Positions 1-10,342 are shown, numbered from the stretch's first letter. The stretch: 37,405 bases of DNA from an uncultured beta proteobacterium (GCA_903822205.1 CAIJOK010000040.1:1-37405), one strand, 5' to 3'. Program-made: numbers and translations. The notes: generated by a model from the letters alone, not told the origin.

Positions 1-252
1 ATCGTAGATGTTCAGGAGTCAGAGCATCGAAGGGCCAAACAACGAGACACAAGGAGCAGACGTGAAGACCTCGACCCCATCCATCAAGCCCGACCGGGCC
101 AGATGCGGGCGGCGGCCAACACGCACCGAGCCTTGAAACATAGGAAAGCAGGAAGGTAAAACTTCGTGCGAGCCAATTCGTTGAACCGCCCACTGCGGAC
201 CCGCACGGTGGGTGGTGTGGGGGCGACGGTTAGAAACCGTTGCCTACCCGAT
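1..252 (+). mobile_element. 3' end of a group II intron (domains V and VI), truncated by window edge
   Basis: The stretch 183-218 folds as a group II intron domain V: ACCGCC and CAC on the 5' side pair with GTG and GGTGGT on the 3' side, with a two-base CG bulge and an upper TGCG/CGCA stem closed by a short loop. Bases 219-250 fold as domain VI: GGGGGC pairs with GCC-TA-CCC, leaving an unpaired A near 246 as the candidate branch point, and ACGGTT pairs with AACCGT. The junction CCTACCCGAT at 243-252 matches the usual 3' boundary. Bases 1-180 would be domain IV and earlier; no reverse transcriptase motif is visible there. Whether the intron is complete cannot be told, since it runs off the window. 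Its 3' end lies 7 bases past the stop of the minus-strand small gene at 260-448. Confidence 0.75.
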
Positions 253-259
253 TAGAAAG

Positions 260-448
260 TCACTTCATGTCAATGATATTTTTGGCCTTTTCCAAAGCTT
301 CGATGGGATTCCCTTGAGCCATATCCTTGATGATTGCGCCAGTACCCAACAAGATCAGCCCAACCGCTGCAACCTTCTCTGTTGGAAGATCTTTGGCAGC
401 TTCTAATAGAGCCTTCAGGCCCGCAGTAATCGAATCGAGTGTTGCCAT
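260..448 (-). CDS. Hypothetical 62-residue small protein with one hydrophobic segment
   Basis: I do not recognise this gene. The ATG at 448-446 is chosen over the longer upstream frame because an AAGGAGA ribosome site lies 6 bases before it. The protein has an amphipathic N-terminal helix (about residues 4-20), a glycine-rich hydrophobic stretch (about 26-40, AAVGLILLGTGAII) that could be a single membrane span, and a charged helical tail (about 48-62). Such a layout is seen in small membrane peptides, including some toxins and bacteriocin-like peptides, but nothing here proves that. A MITE-like insertion begins 16 bases upstream of the start, so any native promoter was displaced or is now supplied by the element. 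A group II intron ends just past its stop. The clear ribosome site and sensible composition argue that it is real. Confidence 0.55.
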   Translation of the reverse strand: MATLDSITAGLKALLEAAKDLPTEKVAAVGLILLGTGAIIKDMAQGNPIEALEKAKNIIDMK

Positions 449-464
449 TGCTTTTCTCCTTGAA

Positions 465-635
465 GGTAACCGTTTAGACCCCCCATGCCAAATGCAGTCA
501 CTCCAGTGGAGGCAAACAACATTTGTCATTCCAGCGAAGGCGGGAATCCAGTGTTTTTGGATGTTAAAGGATGCACATGAAGTCTGGATTCCCGCCTTCG
601 CGGGAATGACGGTGAGGGGGGTCTAAACGGTTACC
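465..635. mobile_element. 171-bp MITE-like element with perfect 20-bp inverted repeats and 6-bp target duplication
   Basis: The left end GGTAACCGTTTAGACCCCCC (465-484) is the exact reverse complement of the right end at 616-635. The six bases CTTGAA stand directly outside both ends (459-464 and 636-641), the expected footprint of transposition. There is no room for a transposase, so it would be mobilised in trans. It contains a large internal inverted repeat (525-551 against 584-610). The element sits immediately upstream of the ribosome site of the small minus-strand gene and may affect its transcription. All of this is read directly from the sequence; the transposase family is unknown. Confidence 0.85.
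525..610. repeat. Long inverted repeat of the dispersed GCGAAGGCGGGAAT type
   Basis: Bases 525-551 and 584-610 are 27-bp inverted copies differing at one position, separated by 32 bases. Each copy is itself palindrome-like (ATTCC…GGAAT around GCGAAGGC). This palindromic sequence resembles dispersed repeats known from many proteobacteria, comparable with the dRS3 class of Neisseria. As RNA from either strand it would form a very stable hairpin. It lies wholly inside the 171-bp MITE-like element. Confidence 0.8.
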
Positions 636-641
636 CTTGAA

Positions 642-1100
642 GTGGTGGGAAACTATTTCTAACTTAATATAGGGAGACACGTCCGTGTCGCCCTAACATG
701 GCGGTTGTCGCCTTAACATGGTCCAGGGACACCCCTGCAAACCCGCTTGCAATCAGGCTTACAGCCGATAGACTGTGTGCATGAACAGTCATAACATCCC
801 CAGAAAAACCAGCATCCCTGTTTTCAAGTCAATCCGGCTGCCGCGTCAGTGACGTGAGCAAATCCGCTAGCGGCACTATAGCCTAAGAACCGAAAAGGCT
901 TACTCTATTGGGTCAGCAACTTGGATGCCAAATACCCCATGGCGGGTCAAATCTGGCGTTGGTGACACTGTACCGGCGATTGGTGATGCCGAATGACCCT
1001 GCCCTGTAGCCATTGCCGCACGACTGCAAGCCTGGGGTGAATCTGAAGTGGGCGAGGATGAATGAAGCGACAGCGTGGCTGACACCAAGACATCGCACAG
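642..1100. other. Gene-poor stretch between the left-end insertions and sbcB
   Basis: No convincing gene is seen. It holds a two-copy direct repeat of a 16-base unit (TGTCGCC-C/T-TAACATGG) at 686-701 and 706-721, spaced 20 bases apart. Short open frames on both strands (for example a 23-codon frame at 781-852) lack ribosome sites and recognisable content. The low information and many stops suggest decayed DNA. Confidence 0.5.
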
Positions 1101-1190
1101 ATGACGGTTATGCTTACGGTGACCGATGCCGCCCAACTGTGCCAGGTGCTAAGCAGCATGGATGGCATCCATTTTGCAAAACGCAAATAA
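1101..1190 (+). pseudogene. Possible C-terminal remnant of an ACT-domain protein (RelA/SpoT-like)
   Basis: The 29-codon frame reads MTVMLTVTDAAQLCQVLSSM then DGIHFAKRK and a stop. This resembles the last ACT-domain strand-helix-strand of long RelA/SpoT proteins, whose ends commonly read like a hydrophobic strand, then V-x-D-x-x-x-L-x-x-(V/A)-L, then a G-(V/I) strand and a basic tail. Upstream, the apparent continuation is broken by stops in several frames, so if real this is a decayed gene. The match is short and made by eye; chance similarity remains possible. Confidence 0.25.
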
Positions 1191-1310
1191 ATTATTTACG
1201 CAAAAAGTCATAAATTGATAGCTATTGACGCACGTATGATAAGCGTATCATCATAATATTGACAATGGATGATGTATGTTATTTATTGAAACAATCCGAT
1301 TGGAAGGCAC

Positions 1311-2786
1311 ATGAATACCAAAACCTTTCTCTGGCACGACTACGAAACCTTTGGCATTCACGCCAGACGGGCCAGGCCGGCGCAGTTTGCCGCCCTTCGC
1401 ACTGATGCCGATCTCAACCCCATCGGCAGCCCCCTCACGCTGTACTGCCGGCCTGCCAATGACTTTTTGCCAGAGCCGCAGGCCTGCTTGATCACCGGCA
1501 TCACCCCGCAGATTTGTTTGGACAGGGGCATCCCCGAGTTTCAGTTTGCCGATGGCATCAACCAGGAGCTGGCACGGCCAGACACCATCGGCGTGGGCTA
1601 CAACTCGATTCGCTACGATGACGAGGTCACACGGTTCATGCTGTGGCGTAACCTGAAAGACCCCTATGCCCGTGAATGGCAAAACGGCTGTGGACGGTGG
1701 GACTTGCTGGACGTGGCGCGTGCGGCCTACGCCCTGCGGCCCGATGGCATTCAATGGCCCGTGGGTGCGGACGGTAAGGTCAGCTTGAAGCTTTCGGACC
1801 TGACCGCCGCCAACGGCCTGCTGCACCAGTCCGCCCACGATGCCTTGAGCGACGTTCAGGCCACCATCGCCCTGGCCCGATTGATCAAAACCGCCCAGCC
1901 CAAATTGTTTGATTTTTGTTTGGGGCTGCACCAAAAAAACCGCGTCATGGCCGAGCTGGGTCTGCCAGCCCATCCCGCACAGGCACAGCCTTTTTGGCAC
2001 GTCTCTGGCATGTTTGCGTCAGAGCGCGGCTGTCTGGCCCTGATGTGGCCGCTGGCCATGCACCCTAGCAATAAAAACGAGCTGCTGGCGTGGGACCTGG
2101 CCAGTGACCCCGCCGAACTGGCCGACTTGAACGCCGAACAGATACGCCTGCGTCTGTTTACCAAAACCGCTGACCTGCCAGCGGGTACCAGCCGTTTGCC
2201 GATCAAGTCTGTCCACATCAACAAGTCTCCGGTGGTGACACGCCAGCTCAAGGTTTTGAGCGCAGAGATGGCGCAGCGCTGGGGTATCGACCTGGCGGTG
2301 CAACTGCAAAGGGCAGCGATTGCGCGTGATCTGCCCGATATGAGCGCCATCTGGGCGCAGGTCTATGCCAAAACCGACGGCATACCGGTGGATGTGGATG
2401 AAGACCTGTACAGCGGATTTGTCAGCAATGCCGACCGCAAGCGGCTGGACGACCTGCTGCGGCGCAGCCCCGCAGATCTGGCCCGGGTGCATCCCACGTT
2501 TGACGATGCTCGCCTGCATGAGCTGCTGTGGCGCTACCGTGCCCGCAATTTTGCAGACAGTTTGAGTGCCGATGAACGGCTGCGCTGGGATGCCCATCGC
2601 GCTGCACGGCTGTTTGACGGAGCGGGCGGTGCCGTGACACTGGCGGCATGGACGGAACAGTTGGACCAAATGGCGGTTCAATTGACAGATCAGCAGGCCG
2701 AGGGTGACGCACAGGGTGATCGCAATATGGCCATTCTGGAGGCCCTGTATGACTATGCCGAGATGATCGTCCCCGCGCGGGAATAA
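1311..2786 (+). CDS. sbcB: Exodeoxyribonuclease I
   Basis: This 491-residue protein is exonuclease I, which degrades single-stranded DNA 3' to 5' and takes part in recombination and mismatch repair in the cytoplasm. The DEDDh nuclease motifs are all present: D10 and E12 in WHDYETFG, D103 in SIRYDDEVTRF, and H176 with D181 in SAHDALSDVQ. The spacing follows the Escherichia coli enzyme with a constant offset of five residues. The C-terminal half carries the SH3-like and helical ssDNA-clamp regions expected at this length. The ATG follows GGAAGGCAC, a usable ribosome site. It stands alone, with 116 bases before hemH. Function is nearly certain from the motifs and length. Confidence 0.96.
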   Translation: MNTKTFLWHDYETFGIHARRARPAQFAALRTDADLNPIGSPLTLYCRPANDFLPEPQACLITGITPQICLDRGIPEFQFADGINQELARPDTIGVGYNSIRYDDEVTRFMLWRNLKDPYAREWQNGCGRWDLLDVARAAYALRPDGIQWPVGADGKVSLKLSDLTAANGLLHQSAHDALSDVQATIALARLIKTAQPKLFDFCLGLHQKNRVMAELGLPAHPAQAQPFWHVSGMFASERGCLALMWPLAMHPSNKNELLAWDLASDPAELADLNAEQIRLRLFTKTADLPAGTSRLPIKSVHINKSPVVTRQLKVLSAEMAQRWGIDLAVQLQRAAIARDLPDMSAIWAQVYAKTDGIPVDVDEDLYSGFVSNADRKRLDDLLRRSPADLARVHPTFDDARLHELLWRYRARNFADSLSADERLRWDAHRAARLFDGAGGAVTLAAWTEQLDQMAVQLTDQQAEGDAQGDRNMAILEALYDYAEMIVPARE

Positions 2787-2902
2787 TATTTCAAATAAAT
2801 TATCTACATTATTTTGAAACGATATTTATCAATTTCGCTTATTCATCGAGCGTAAAGTGCTATGTTTATTGAACTTTTCAGGTAAGTAATCTTTTGTAAA
2901 TC

Positions 2903-4006
2903 ATGACGACCTTTGCCACCGAACTCCCCCACACCCACGGCAAGGCCGAACGTACCGCCATCCTTTATGGCAATCTGGGCACGCCAGACTCACCGTCTGT
3001 GCCCGATGTACGTCGATTTTTGGCTGAGTTTTTAAGCGACCCCCGTGTGGTTGAAATACCCCGCTGGCTGTGGTGGCCCATCCTGTATGGCCTGATTTTG
3101 CCGTTCAGGCCCGCAAAATCTGCGGCCAAATACGCCAGCATTTGGACACCCCAGGGGTCACCGCTACAGGTCTGGACCCAACGCCAGGCCCAACTGCTTG
3201 AGGAATGTCTGAACCGGCGCGGTCACGACGTGATGGTCTGTCACGCCATGCGCTATGGGTCAAATTCTGTGGCCGCACGGCTGGATCACCTCAAAGCGGC
3301 AGGTGTTAGTCGCGTGTTGGTCTTTCCTGCTTACCCTCAGTATTCGTCCACCACCACGGCCAGTTTGTTCGATGCTGTTTTTGAGTGGGCCGGACGAACG
3401 CGCAATATGCCCGAGCTGCGCTTTGTCAAGCATTACCACGACGATCCTGGCTACATCAGCGCATTGGCCCGCCATGCGGTGCAGTACTGGCAAGTTCACG
3501 GCAGACCCGATGTGCTGGTGGTGAGCTTTCATGGTGTGCCCCTGAGCACCTTGCAGGCTGGAGACCCCTATTACTGCGAGTGCCTTAAAACCGCCCGTCT
3601 GTTGGCCAAAGACCTGGGCCTGTCCGATGACCAAGTCAAGGTGACTTTTCAGTCGCGTTTGGGACGTGCCCAGTGGCTACAGCCCTATACCCTGCCCACG
3701 ATCATCGGCCTGGCCCAAGCGGGTATCCAACGCGTGGACGTGGTCTGTCCGGCGTTTGTCTGCGATTGCCTGGAGACGCTGGAAGAGATCAACATCGAGG
3801 CCCGTGCGGCCTTTTTGCAAGCGGGTGGCCGTGCGTTTCATTACATCGGGTGCCTGAATGACAGCGTTGCATGGAGCGGCGGGGCGATGGCGGACATTGC
3901 GCTGGCGAGCATGCAGGGCTGGCCCACCCGTGCCAAGGCTTGCGATGACGACGGCCCCCTTGCGGCATCGCGGTGTGCGGCGCTGGCCATGGGCGCAAAG
4001 CAGTGA
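2903..4006 (+). CDS. hemH: Ferrochelatase (protoheme ferro-lyase)
   Basis: Ferrochelatase inserts ferrous iron into protoporphyrin IX, the last step of protoheme synthesis. The 367-residue protein shows the N-terminal NLGTPDSP motif (24-31), AMRYG (115-119), FPAYPQYSSTT (141-151), the metal-site histidine H210 in SFHGVP, the FQSRLGRAQWLQPYT stretch (249-263), and the conserved acidic residue E291 in VCPAFVCDCLETLEEI. It is slightly long at both ends but lacks a C-terminal membrane anchor. The ATG at 2903 is preceded by only a weak ribosome site. It is transcribed with its neighbours' strand but is separated from pyrG by 100 bases. Confidence 0.96.
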   Translation: MTTFATELPHTHGKAERTAILYGNLGTPDSPSVPDVRRFLAEFLSDPRVVEIPRWLWWPILYGLILPFRPAKSAAKYASIWTPQGSPLQVWTQRQAQLLEECLNRRGHDVMVCHAMRYGSNSVAARLDHLKAAGVSRVLVFPAYPQYSSTTTASLFDAVFEWAGRTRNMPELRFVKHYHDDPGYISALARHAVQYWQVHGRPDVLVVSFHGVPLSTLQAGDPYYCECLKTARLLAKDLGLSDDQVKVTFQSRLGRAQWLQPYTLPTIIGLAQAGIQRVDVVCPAFVCDCLETLEEINIEARAAFLQAGGRAFHYIGCLNDSVAWSGGAMADIALASMQGWPTRAKACDDDGPLAASRCAALAMGAKQ

Positions 4007-4097
4007 GGATGCCCCTCAAAACCACCCGCCAATGCAAGGCTTTTTGGCGCAGCGCTCCCATTTTTGCCAGTCAGCCACTTCTACAATGCGGTTTTGA

Positions 4098-5771
<1,674 letters not shown>

Positions 5772-5784
5772 AAGCGAGTGCCCC

Positions 5785-6639
5785 ATGAACTTGTGCGGTT
5801 TTGAGATCGGCCTGGGTAAGCCTTTGTTTGTGATCGCCGGCCCCTGCGTGGTCGAATCTTTGCAGTTGCAGATGGACACGGCCGGTGTGCTGCAAGAGAT
5901 CACCACCAGCCTGGGCATTCCGTTGATCTTTAAGAGCAGTTTTGACAAGGCCAATCGTTCAAGCGGCCAGTCGTTTCGCGGCCCGGGCATGGTGCAAGGA
6001 CTGGAGATTTTGGCCAAGGTTAAACAAGCGCTGGGCCTGCCGGTGCTGACCGATATTCACAGCACGGACCAAATTGCGCAGGTGGCCCAGGTGGCTGACG
6101 TGTTGCAAACGCCTGCTTTTTTGTGCCGTCAAACTGACTTTATCCGCGCAGTGGCCCAGTCTGGCCGGCCCGTGAACATCAAAAAAGGCCAGTTTTTGGC
6201 ACCTGGCGACATGCAAAACGTCATCGACAAAGCCAAGCAGGCTGCGCGTGAGGCTGGTCTGTCCGAGGACCGCTTTTTGGCCTGCGAGCGAGGGGTCAGC
6301 TTTGGCTACAACAATCTGGTCAGCGACATGCGGTCTTTGGCCATCATGCGTGCCACAGGTGCGCCGGTGGTGTTTGATGCCACGCATTCGGTGCAATTGC
6401 CAGGTGCGCAGGGCAGTTGCAGTGGCGGACAGCGCAACATGGTGCCGGTGCTGGCACGCGCTGCGGTGGCCGTGGGCATTGCCGGTGTGTTTCTGGAAAC
6501 CCACCCTGATCCCGACCGTGCTTTGAGCGACGGCCCCAATGCCGTGCCGCTCAAACACATGCGGGCCTTGCTGGAGACTTTGCTTGAAATCGATCGGGTC
6601 GCCAAAAAAAGGCCTCTGCTTGAGGAAAATTTTGGATAA
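5785..6639 (+). CDS. kdsA: 3-deoxy-D-manno-octulosonate 8-phosphate synthase, metal-dependent type
   Basis: KdsA condenses phosphoenolpyruvate with arabinose 5-phosphate to give KDO 8-phosphate for the inner core of lipopolysaccharide. The 284-residue start at ATG 5785 gives [10 protein letters not shown], matching the family; the frame is open upstream but overlaps pyrG. Signature stretches include SFDKANRSS (52-60), [14 protein letters not shown] and DGPNAVPL. Residue C21 in AGPCVVES, with H201, E238 and D249, gives the four-ligand metal site of the Aquifex-type enzyme; Escherichia coli KdsA has Asn in place of the Cys. The last codons lie in a 10-bp tandem repeat. Placed between pyrG and eno, as in many relatives. 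Confidence 0.96.
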   Translation: MNLCGFEIGLGKPLFVIAGPCVVESLQLQMDTAGVLQEITTSLGIPLIFKSSFDKANRSSGQSFRGPGMVQGLEILAKVKQALGLPVLTDIHSTDQIAQVAQVADVLQTPAFLCRQTDFIRAVAQSGRPVNIKKGQFLAPGDMQNVIDKAKQAAREAGLSEDRFLACERGVSFGYNNLVSDMRSLAIMRATGAPVVFDATHSVQLPGAQGSCSGGQRNMVPVLARAAVAVGIAGVFLETHPDPDRALSDGPNAVPLKHMRALLETLLEIDRVAKKRPLLEENFG

Positions 6640-6660
6640 TTTTGGATAATTTTGGATAAT
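6626..6660. repeat. 10-bp tandem repeat at the kdsA 3' end
   Basis: The unit ATTTTGGATA is repeated about three and a half times across the end of kdsA. Each full unit carries the codons for Phe-Gly followed by a TAA in the kdsA frame, so only the first copy is coding and the others are untranslated. It looks like a recent slippage duplication of the gene end. Confidence 0.85.
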
Positions 6661-6797
6661 GAAGGGCATTGTCAGGATGCGTTTTTGCAGATTGGCGAAC
6701 ATTGACGCGTTTGTTAGGGCAGCGTTCCACCCGTCACCTGTCCGTGGTTTTGTAAGTTGTTGAGTTGTTAAGTTGTTGGTTTTATTTTTATTTTTGA

Positions 6798-8090
<1,293 letters not shown>

Positions 8091-8111
8091 ACCAACGGTA
8101 AAACACGGGCC

Positions 8112-8387
8112 ATGAGTCGCTACGCCGCGCCCCTGATTTTGGTCATGCTGCTCGTGATCCTTCACGCGCAGTTGTGGCTGGGGCGCGGCAGCATCCCCAG
8201 TGTGGACCGTTTGCAGGCGCAATTGCAGGCGCAATTGCAGGCCAATCAACAAACCCTGCAGATCAACCATCAACTGCAAGCTGAGGTTCGAGACCTGAAA
8301 GAGGGACTTGAAATGATCGAAGAAAAAGCACGAATGGAACTGGGCATGATCAAGCCCGACGAGATTTACGTTCAAATTTCCCGTTAA
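8112..8387 (+). CDS. ftsB: Cell division protein FtsB
   Basis: FtsB is a small bitopic inner-membrane protein that joins FtsL and FtsQ in the divisome and helps activate septal wall synthesis. The 91-residue protein has a short cytoplasmic tail, one membrane span (about residues 6-20, APLILVMLLVILHAQL), then a periplasmic coiled coil rich in Leu and Gln (30-62), and the family's ending EEKARMELGMIKPDEIYVQI. A nearly exact DNA repeat encodes LQAQLQAQLQA within the coiled coil; it is in frame and keeps the heptad character. Directly behind eno, as in most proteobacteria, which supports the name in a family that is weakly conserved in sequence. Confidence 0.93.
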   Translation: MSRYAAPLILVMLLVILHAQLWLGRGSIPSVDRLQAQLQAQLQANQQTLQINHQLQAEVRDLKEGLEMIEEKARMELGMIKPDEIYVQISR

Positions 8388-8426
8388 CGTCGCCTTGGTA
8401 CGTGAACTGCCCCGGAGAGATTGTCA

Positions 8427-8993
8427 TTGGCTACCCCCCAGGAACTGTCAGATTTCTTGAAAGGCGTTGACAAACGGGCTTTCAAGCGTACGCTCTACCA
8501 GGTTCGCAACGATGAAGCTGCGCTGGACATTGTGCAGGACAGCATGATGAAGCTGGCCGAGAGTTACGGTCACAAGCCTCCTGAAGAGCTTCCGTTGCTT
8601 TTCTTTCGCATTCTGTCCAACACAACCTTGGACTGGTTTCGTAGCCAAAAAGTCAAGAACGCTTTTTTTGCATCTTTTGGCGACTTTCAGTCAGGACCTG
8701 ACGACGACGAATTTGACATTCTGGATTTCTGCACCACTGAAAACGACGGCAGCCCGTTTGAAAACCCCGAGACAGCGAATGAGCGCAAACAAACGCTACA
8801 AACCATTGAGGCACAGCTCTTGTTGCTGCCCAATCGTCAACGCGAGGCCTTTTTAATGCGTTACTGGGAAGGTCTTGACACTGCCGAAACCGCCCAAGCC
8901 ATGGGCTGCTCTGAGGGCAGCGTTAAAACCCATTGTTCACGCGCCGCCCAAGCACTTTCCAAGGCTTTGAAATTGAAAGGATTTCGATCATGA
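8427..8993 (+). CDS. ECF-like RNA polymerase sigma factor
   Basis: This sigma-70-family protein of about 188 residues has region 2 (about residues 10-75, with ALDIVQDSMMKLAESYG and LFFRILSNTTLDWFRSQKVKN) and region 4 (about 120-185, LLLLPNRQREAFLMRYWEGL and an HTH, TAQAMGCSEGSVKTHCSRA). The TTG at 8427 is chosen because GGAGAG lies seven bases before it and the family begins MAT-x-x-ELSDFL; a second TTG at 8421 is too close to the ribosome site. Its stop overlaps the next start (ATGA). In Burkholderiales this gene is regularly followed by DUF3619 and DUF3106 genes, as here. The DUF3619 membrane protein may act as its anti-sigma factor, but that is inference. Confidence 0.9.
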   Translation: MATPQELSDFLKGVDKRAFKRTLYQVRNDEAALDIVQDSMMKLAESYGHKPPEELPLLFFRILSNTTLDWFRSQKVKNAFFASFGDFQSGPDDDEFDILDFCTTENDGSPFENPETANERKQTLQTIEAQLLLLPNRQREAFLMRYWEGLDTAETAQAMGCSEGSVKTHCSRAAQALSKALKLKGFRS

Positions 8994-9424
8994 ACCACCC
9001 AAATCAAGCTATCGGCCCCATGGATATTTTTGGCAGTCGCATCGCTGCCAGACTGGACGATGCCACAGAAAATTTGCCTTATGACATCGCTGAGCGTTTG
9101 CGTGCAGCCCGGGTGCGGGCGGTTGACCGACGCAAATGGGTCTTGACTGAATCTGCGGGCAGCATCTGGCTTGATGCACGGTCAGGTACGCTCATGGCGG
9201 GTCATGGCAGCGGACATCCCGCCTGGTGGGACAGGCTGGGGGCAGCGGGTCTCTTTTTGACGCTGGTTCTGGGCCTATTTATCATCAATGCCATTCAAGA
9301 CGACCTGCGAGCCGATGACCTCGCAGATATTGACACCGCCCTTCTGACTGATGAACTCCCTCCGGCCGCTTACGTCGATCCGGGCTTCATGCAGTTTTTA
9401 AAGTCCGACAGGCCGGCTCAATAG
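8990..9424 (+). CDS. DUF3619 family membrane protein (possible anti-sigma partner)
   Basis: This 144-residue protein matches the DUF3619 family in its start (MDIFGSRIAARLDDATENLP) and layout: a cytoplasmic N-terminal part of about 78 residues, one membrane span (about 82-100, GAAGLFLTLVLGLFIINAI), and a short outer segment ending in PGFMQFLKS. The ATG at 8990 overlaps the stop of the sigma gene by four bases, so translation is probably coupled. The cytoplasmic-domain-plus-single-span design and the coupling to a sigma factor are what one expects of an anti-sigma factor, but no known anti-sigma domain is seen and the role is untested. Confidence 0.85.
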   Translation: MNHPNQAIGPMDIFGSRIAARLDDATENLPYDIAERLRAARVRAVDRRKWVLTESAGSIWLDARSGTLMAGHGSGHPAWWDRLGAAGLFLTLVLGLFIINAIQDDLRADDLADIDTALLTDELPPAAYVDPGFMQFLKSDRPAQ

Positions 9425-9536
9425 TGCGGTATTTGACACTGCGATCCTTTGATCATTTGAACGTGTGAGAGTGAGAGTCAGATTGAGATTTTGTGGGGTT
9501 GATTCAGTGCATCCATCGGACCGTACTGCGTGGGGC

Positions 9537-10328
9537 ATGCCGGTCGGTCGGCGTGGTGTGATGGGGCTGATCGCCGGATTGGTGATGGGGGTGGCGGGTG
9601 TCGCGTTGCCTGTACTGTGCTTGGCACAGGCCCAAACGGGGGCATCGGCTTCGCACAAGTCCACCCGACCACCCGCGTTACCCCTAGGTTTGACAGCCCG
9701 TTTTGCCAGTATGGACTGGCTGTCACTGTCACCCGTGCAGCAGTCGTCTCTCAAGCCCCTGGCTGCCACCTGGAACAGCCTGAGCGATGGTCATAAACGC
9801 AAGTGGCTGTCCATCACCGCCAATTACCCCAGAATGACCCAGGCTGAACAAGCCAAATTAAATGAACGCATGGCACAGTGGGCGGCTTTAAGTCCCCAAA
9901 TGCGCGAGCATGCCCGCCTCAATTTTGCTGAGGCTAAGGCCATTGCGCCTGCCGACAAAAATGAAAAATGGCAGGCGTATCAAGCGCTCAGCCCCGAAGA
10001 AAAACAAAAGCTGGCCCAATCTGCGCAGCCCAAGCCCCCCTCAACTGCCTTGGCATCCAAGCCCGCACCTGCCGGCAAATTAAGCATCATGCCCAGCAAA
10101 AGGCCTGTCACACCCGCCAGGCCTGCGTCCAGCGCGGTGTCTGCGCTTATTCCCACCACTCCCATCGCTCCCATCGCTCCCATCGCTCCCATTGCCCCGA
10201 TCACCCCCGCTGCATCGGTCGCATCTGGTGTGCCTGTCGCCTCAAGTGCACCAGTTCCCTTGAGCGCCCCCGTATTGCCAAGCTCAGGCGTTAGCGATCC
10301 TGCGGCCCCTCTTCTGGTTGCTCCGTAA
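9537..10328 (+). CDS. DUF3106 family secreted/periplasmic protein
   Basis: The protein has a signal peptide (RRGVMGLIAGLVMGVAGVAL then CLAQA), a DUF3106 domain (about residues 50-150) with the repeated pattern W-x-x-LS-P-x-Q-(R/Q), and a long Pro/Ala/Ser-rich tail with a perfect PIA repeat (10160-10204). The start is uncertain: GTG 9465 gives a longer form of 287 residues, ATG 9537 (263 residues) gives a normal signal peptide. It lies about 110 bases after the DUF3619 gene and converges tail to tail with comM, 14 bases apart. Probably part of the sigma-DUF3619-DUF3106 group. Function unknown. Confidence 0.85.
   Translation: MPVGRRGVMGLIAGLVMGVAGVALPVLCLAQAQTGASASHKSTRPPALPLGLTARFASMDWLSLSPVQQSSLKPLAATWNSLSDGHKRKWLSITANYPRMTQAEQAKLNERMAQWAALSPQMREHARLNFAEAKAIAPADKNEKWQAYQALSPEEKQKLAQSAQPKPPSTALASKPAPAGKLSIMPSKRPVTPARPASSAVSALIPTTPIAPIAPIAPIAPITPAASVASGVPVASSAPVPLSAPVLPSSGVSDPAAPLLVAP
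10160..10204. repeat. In-frame 9-bp tandem repeat in the DUF3106 gene
   Basis: The unit CCCATCGCT is repeated four to five times, coding Pro-Ile-Ala in tandem inside the low-complexity tail. Such perfect short repeats can change copy number by slippage without breaking the frame. Confidence 0.85.
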
Positions 10329-10342
10329 CTGTAGTCCCCTGT

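Noticed and set aside
900-1213. Several overlapping short frames on both strands
   Set aside because: No ribosome sites, no hydrophobic or domain pattern; overlapping frames of this sort occur by chance in GC-rich DNA.
1251-2000. Open frame of 249 codons opposite sbcB
   Set aside because: Antisense shadow; composition and lack of ribosome site do not support it.
10160-10204. CRISPR-like or regulatory repeat
   Set aside because: The 9-bp units are contiguous, without spacers, and in frame within the DUF3106 gene; simple coding repeat.
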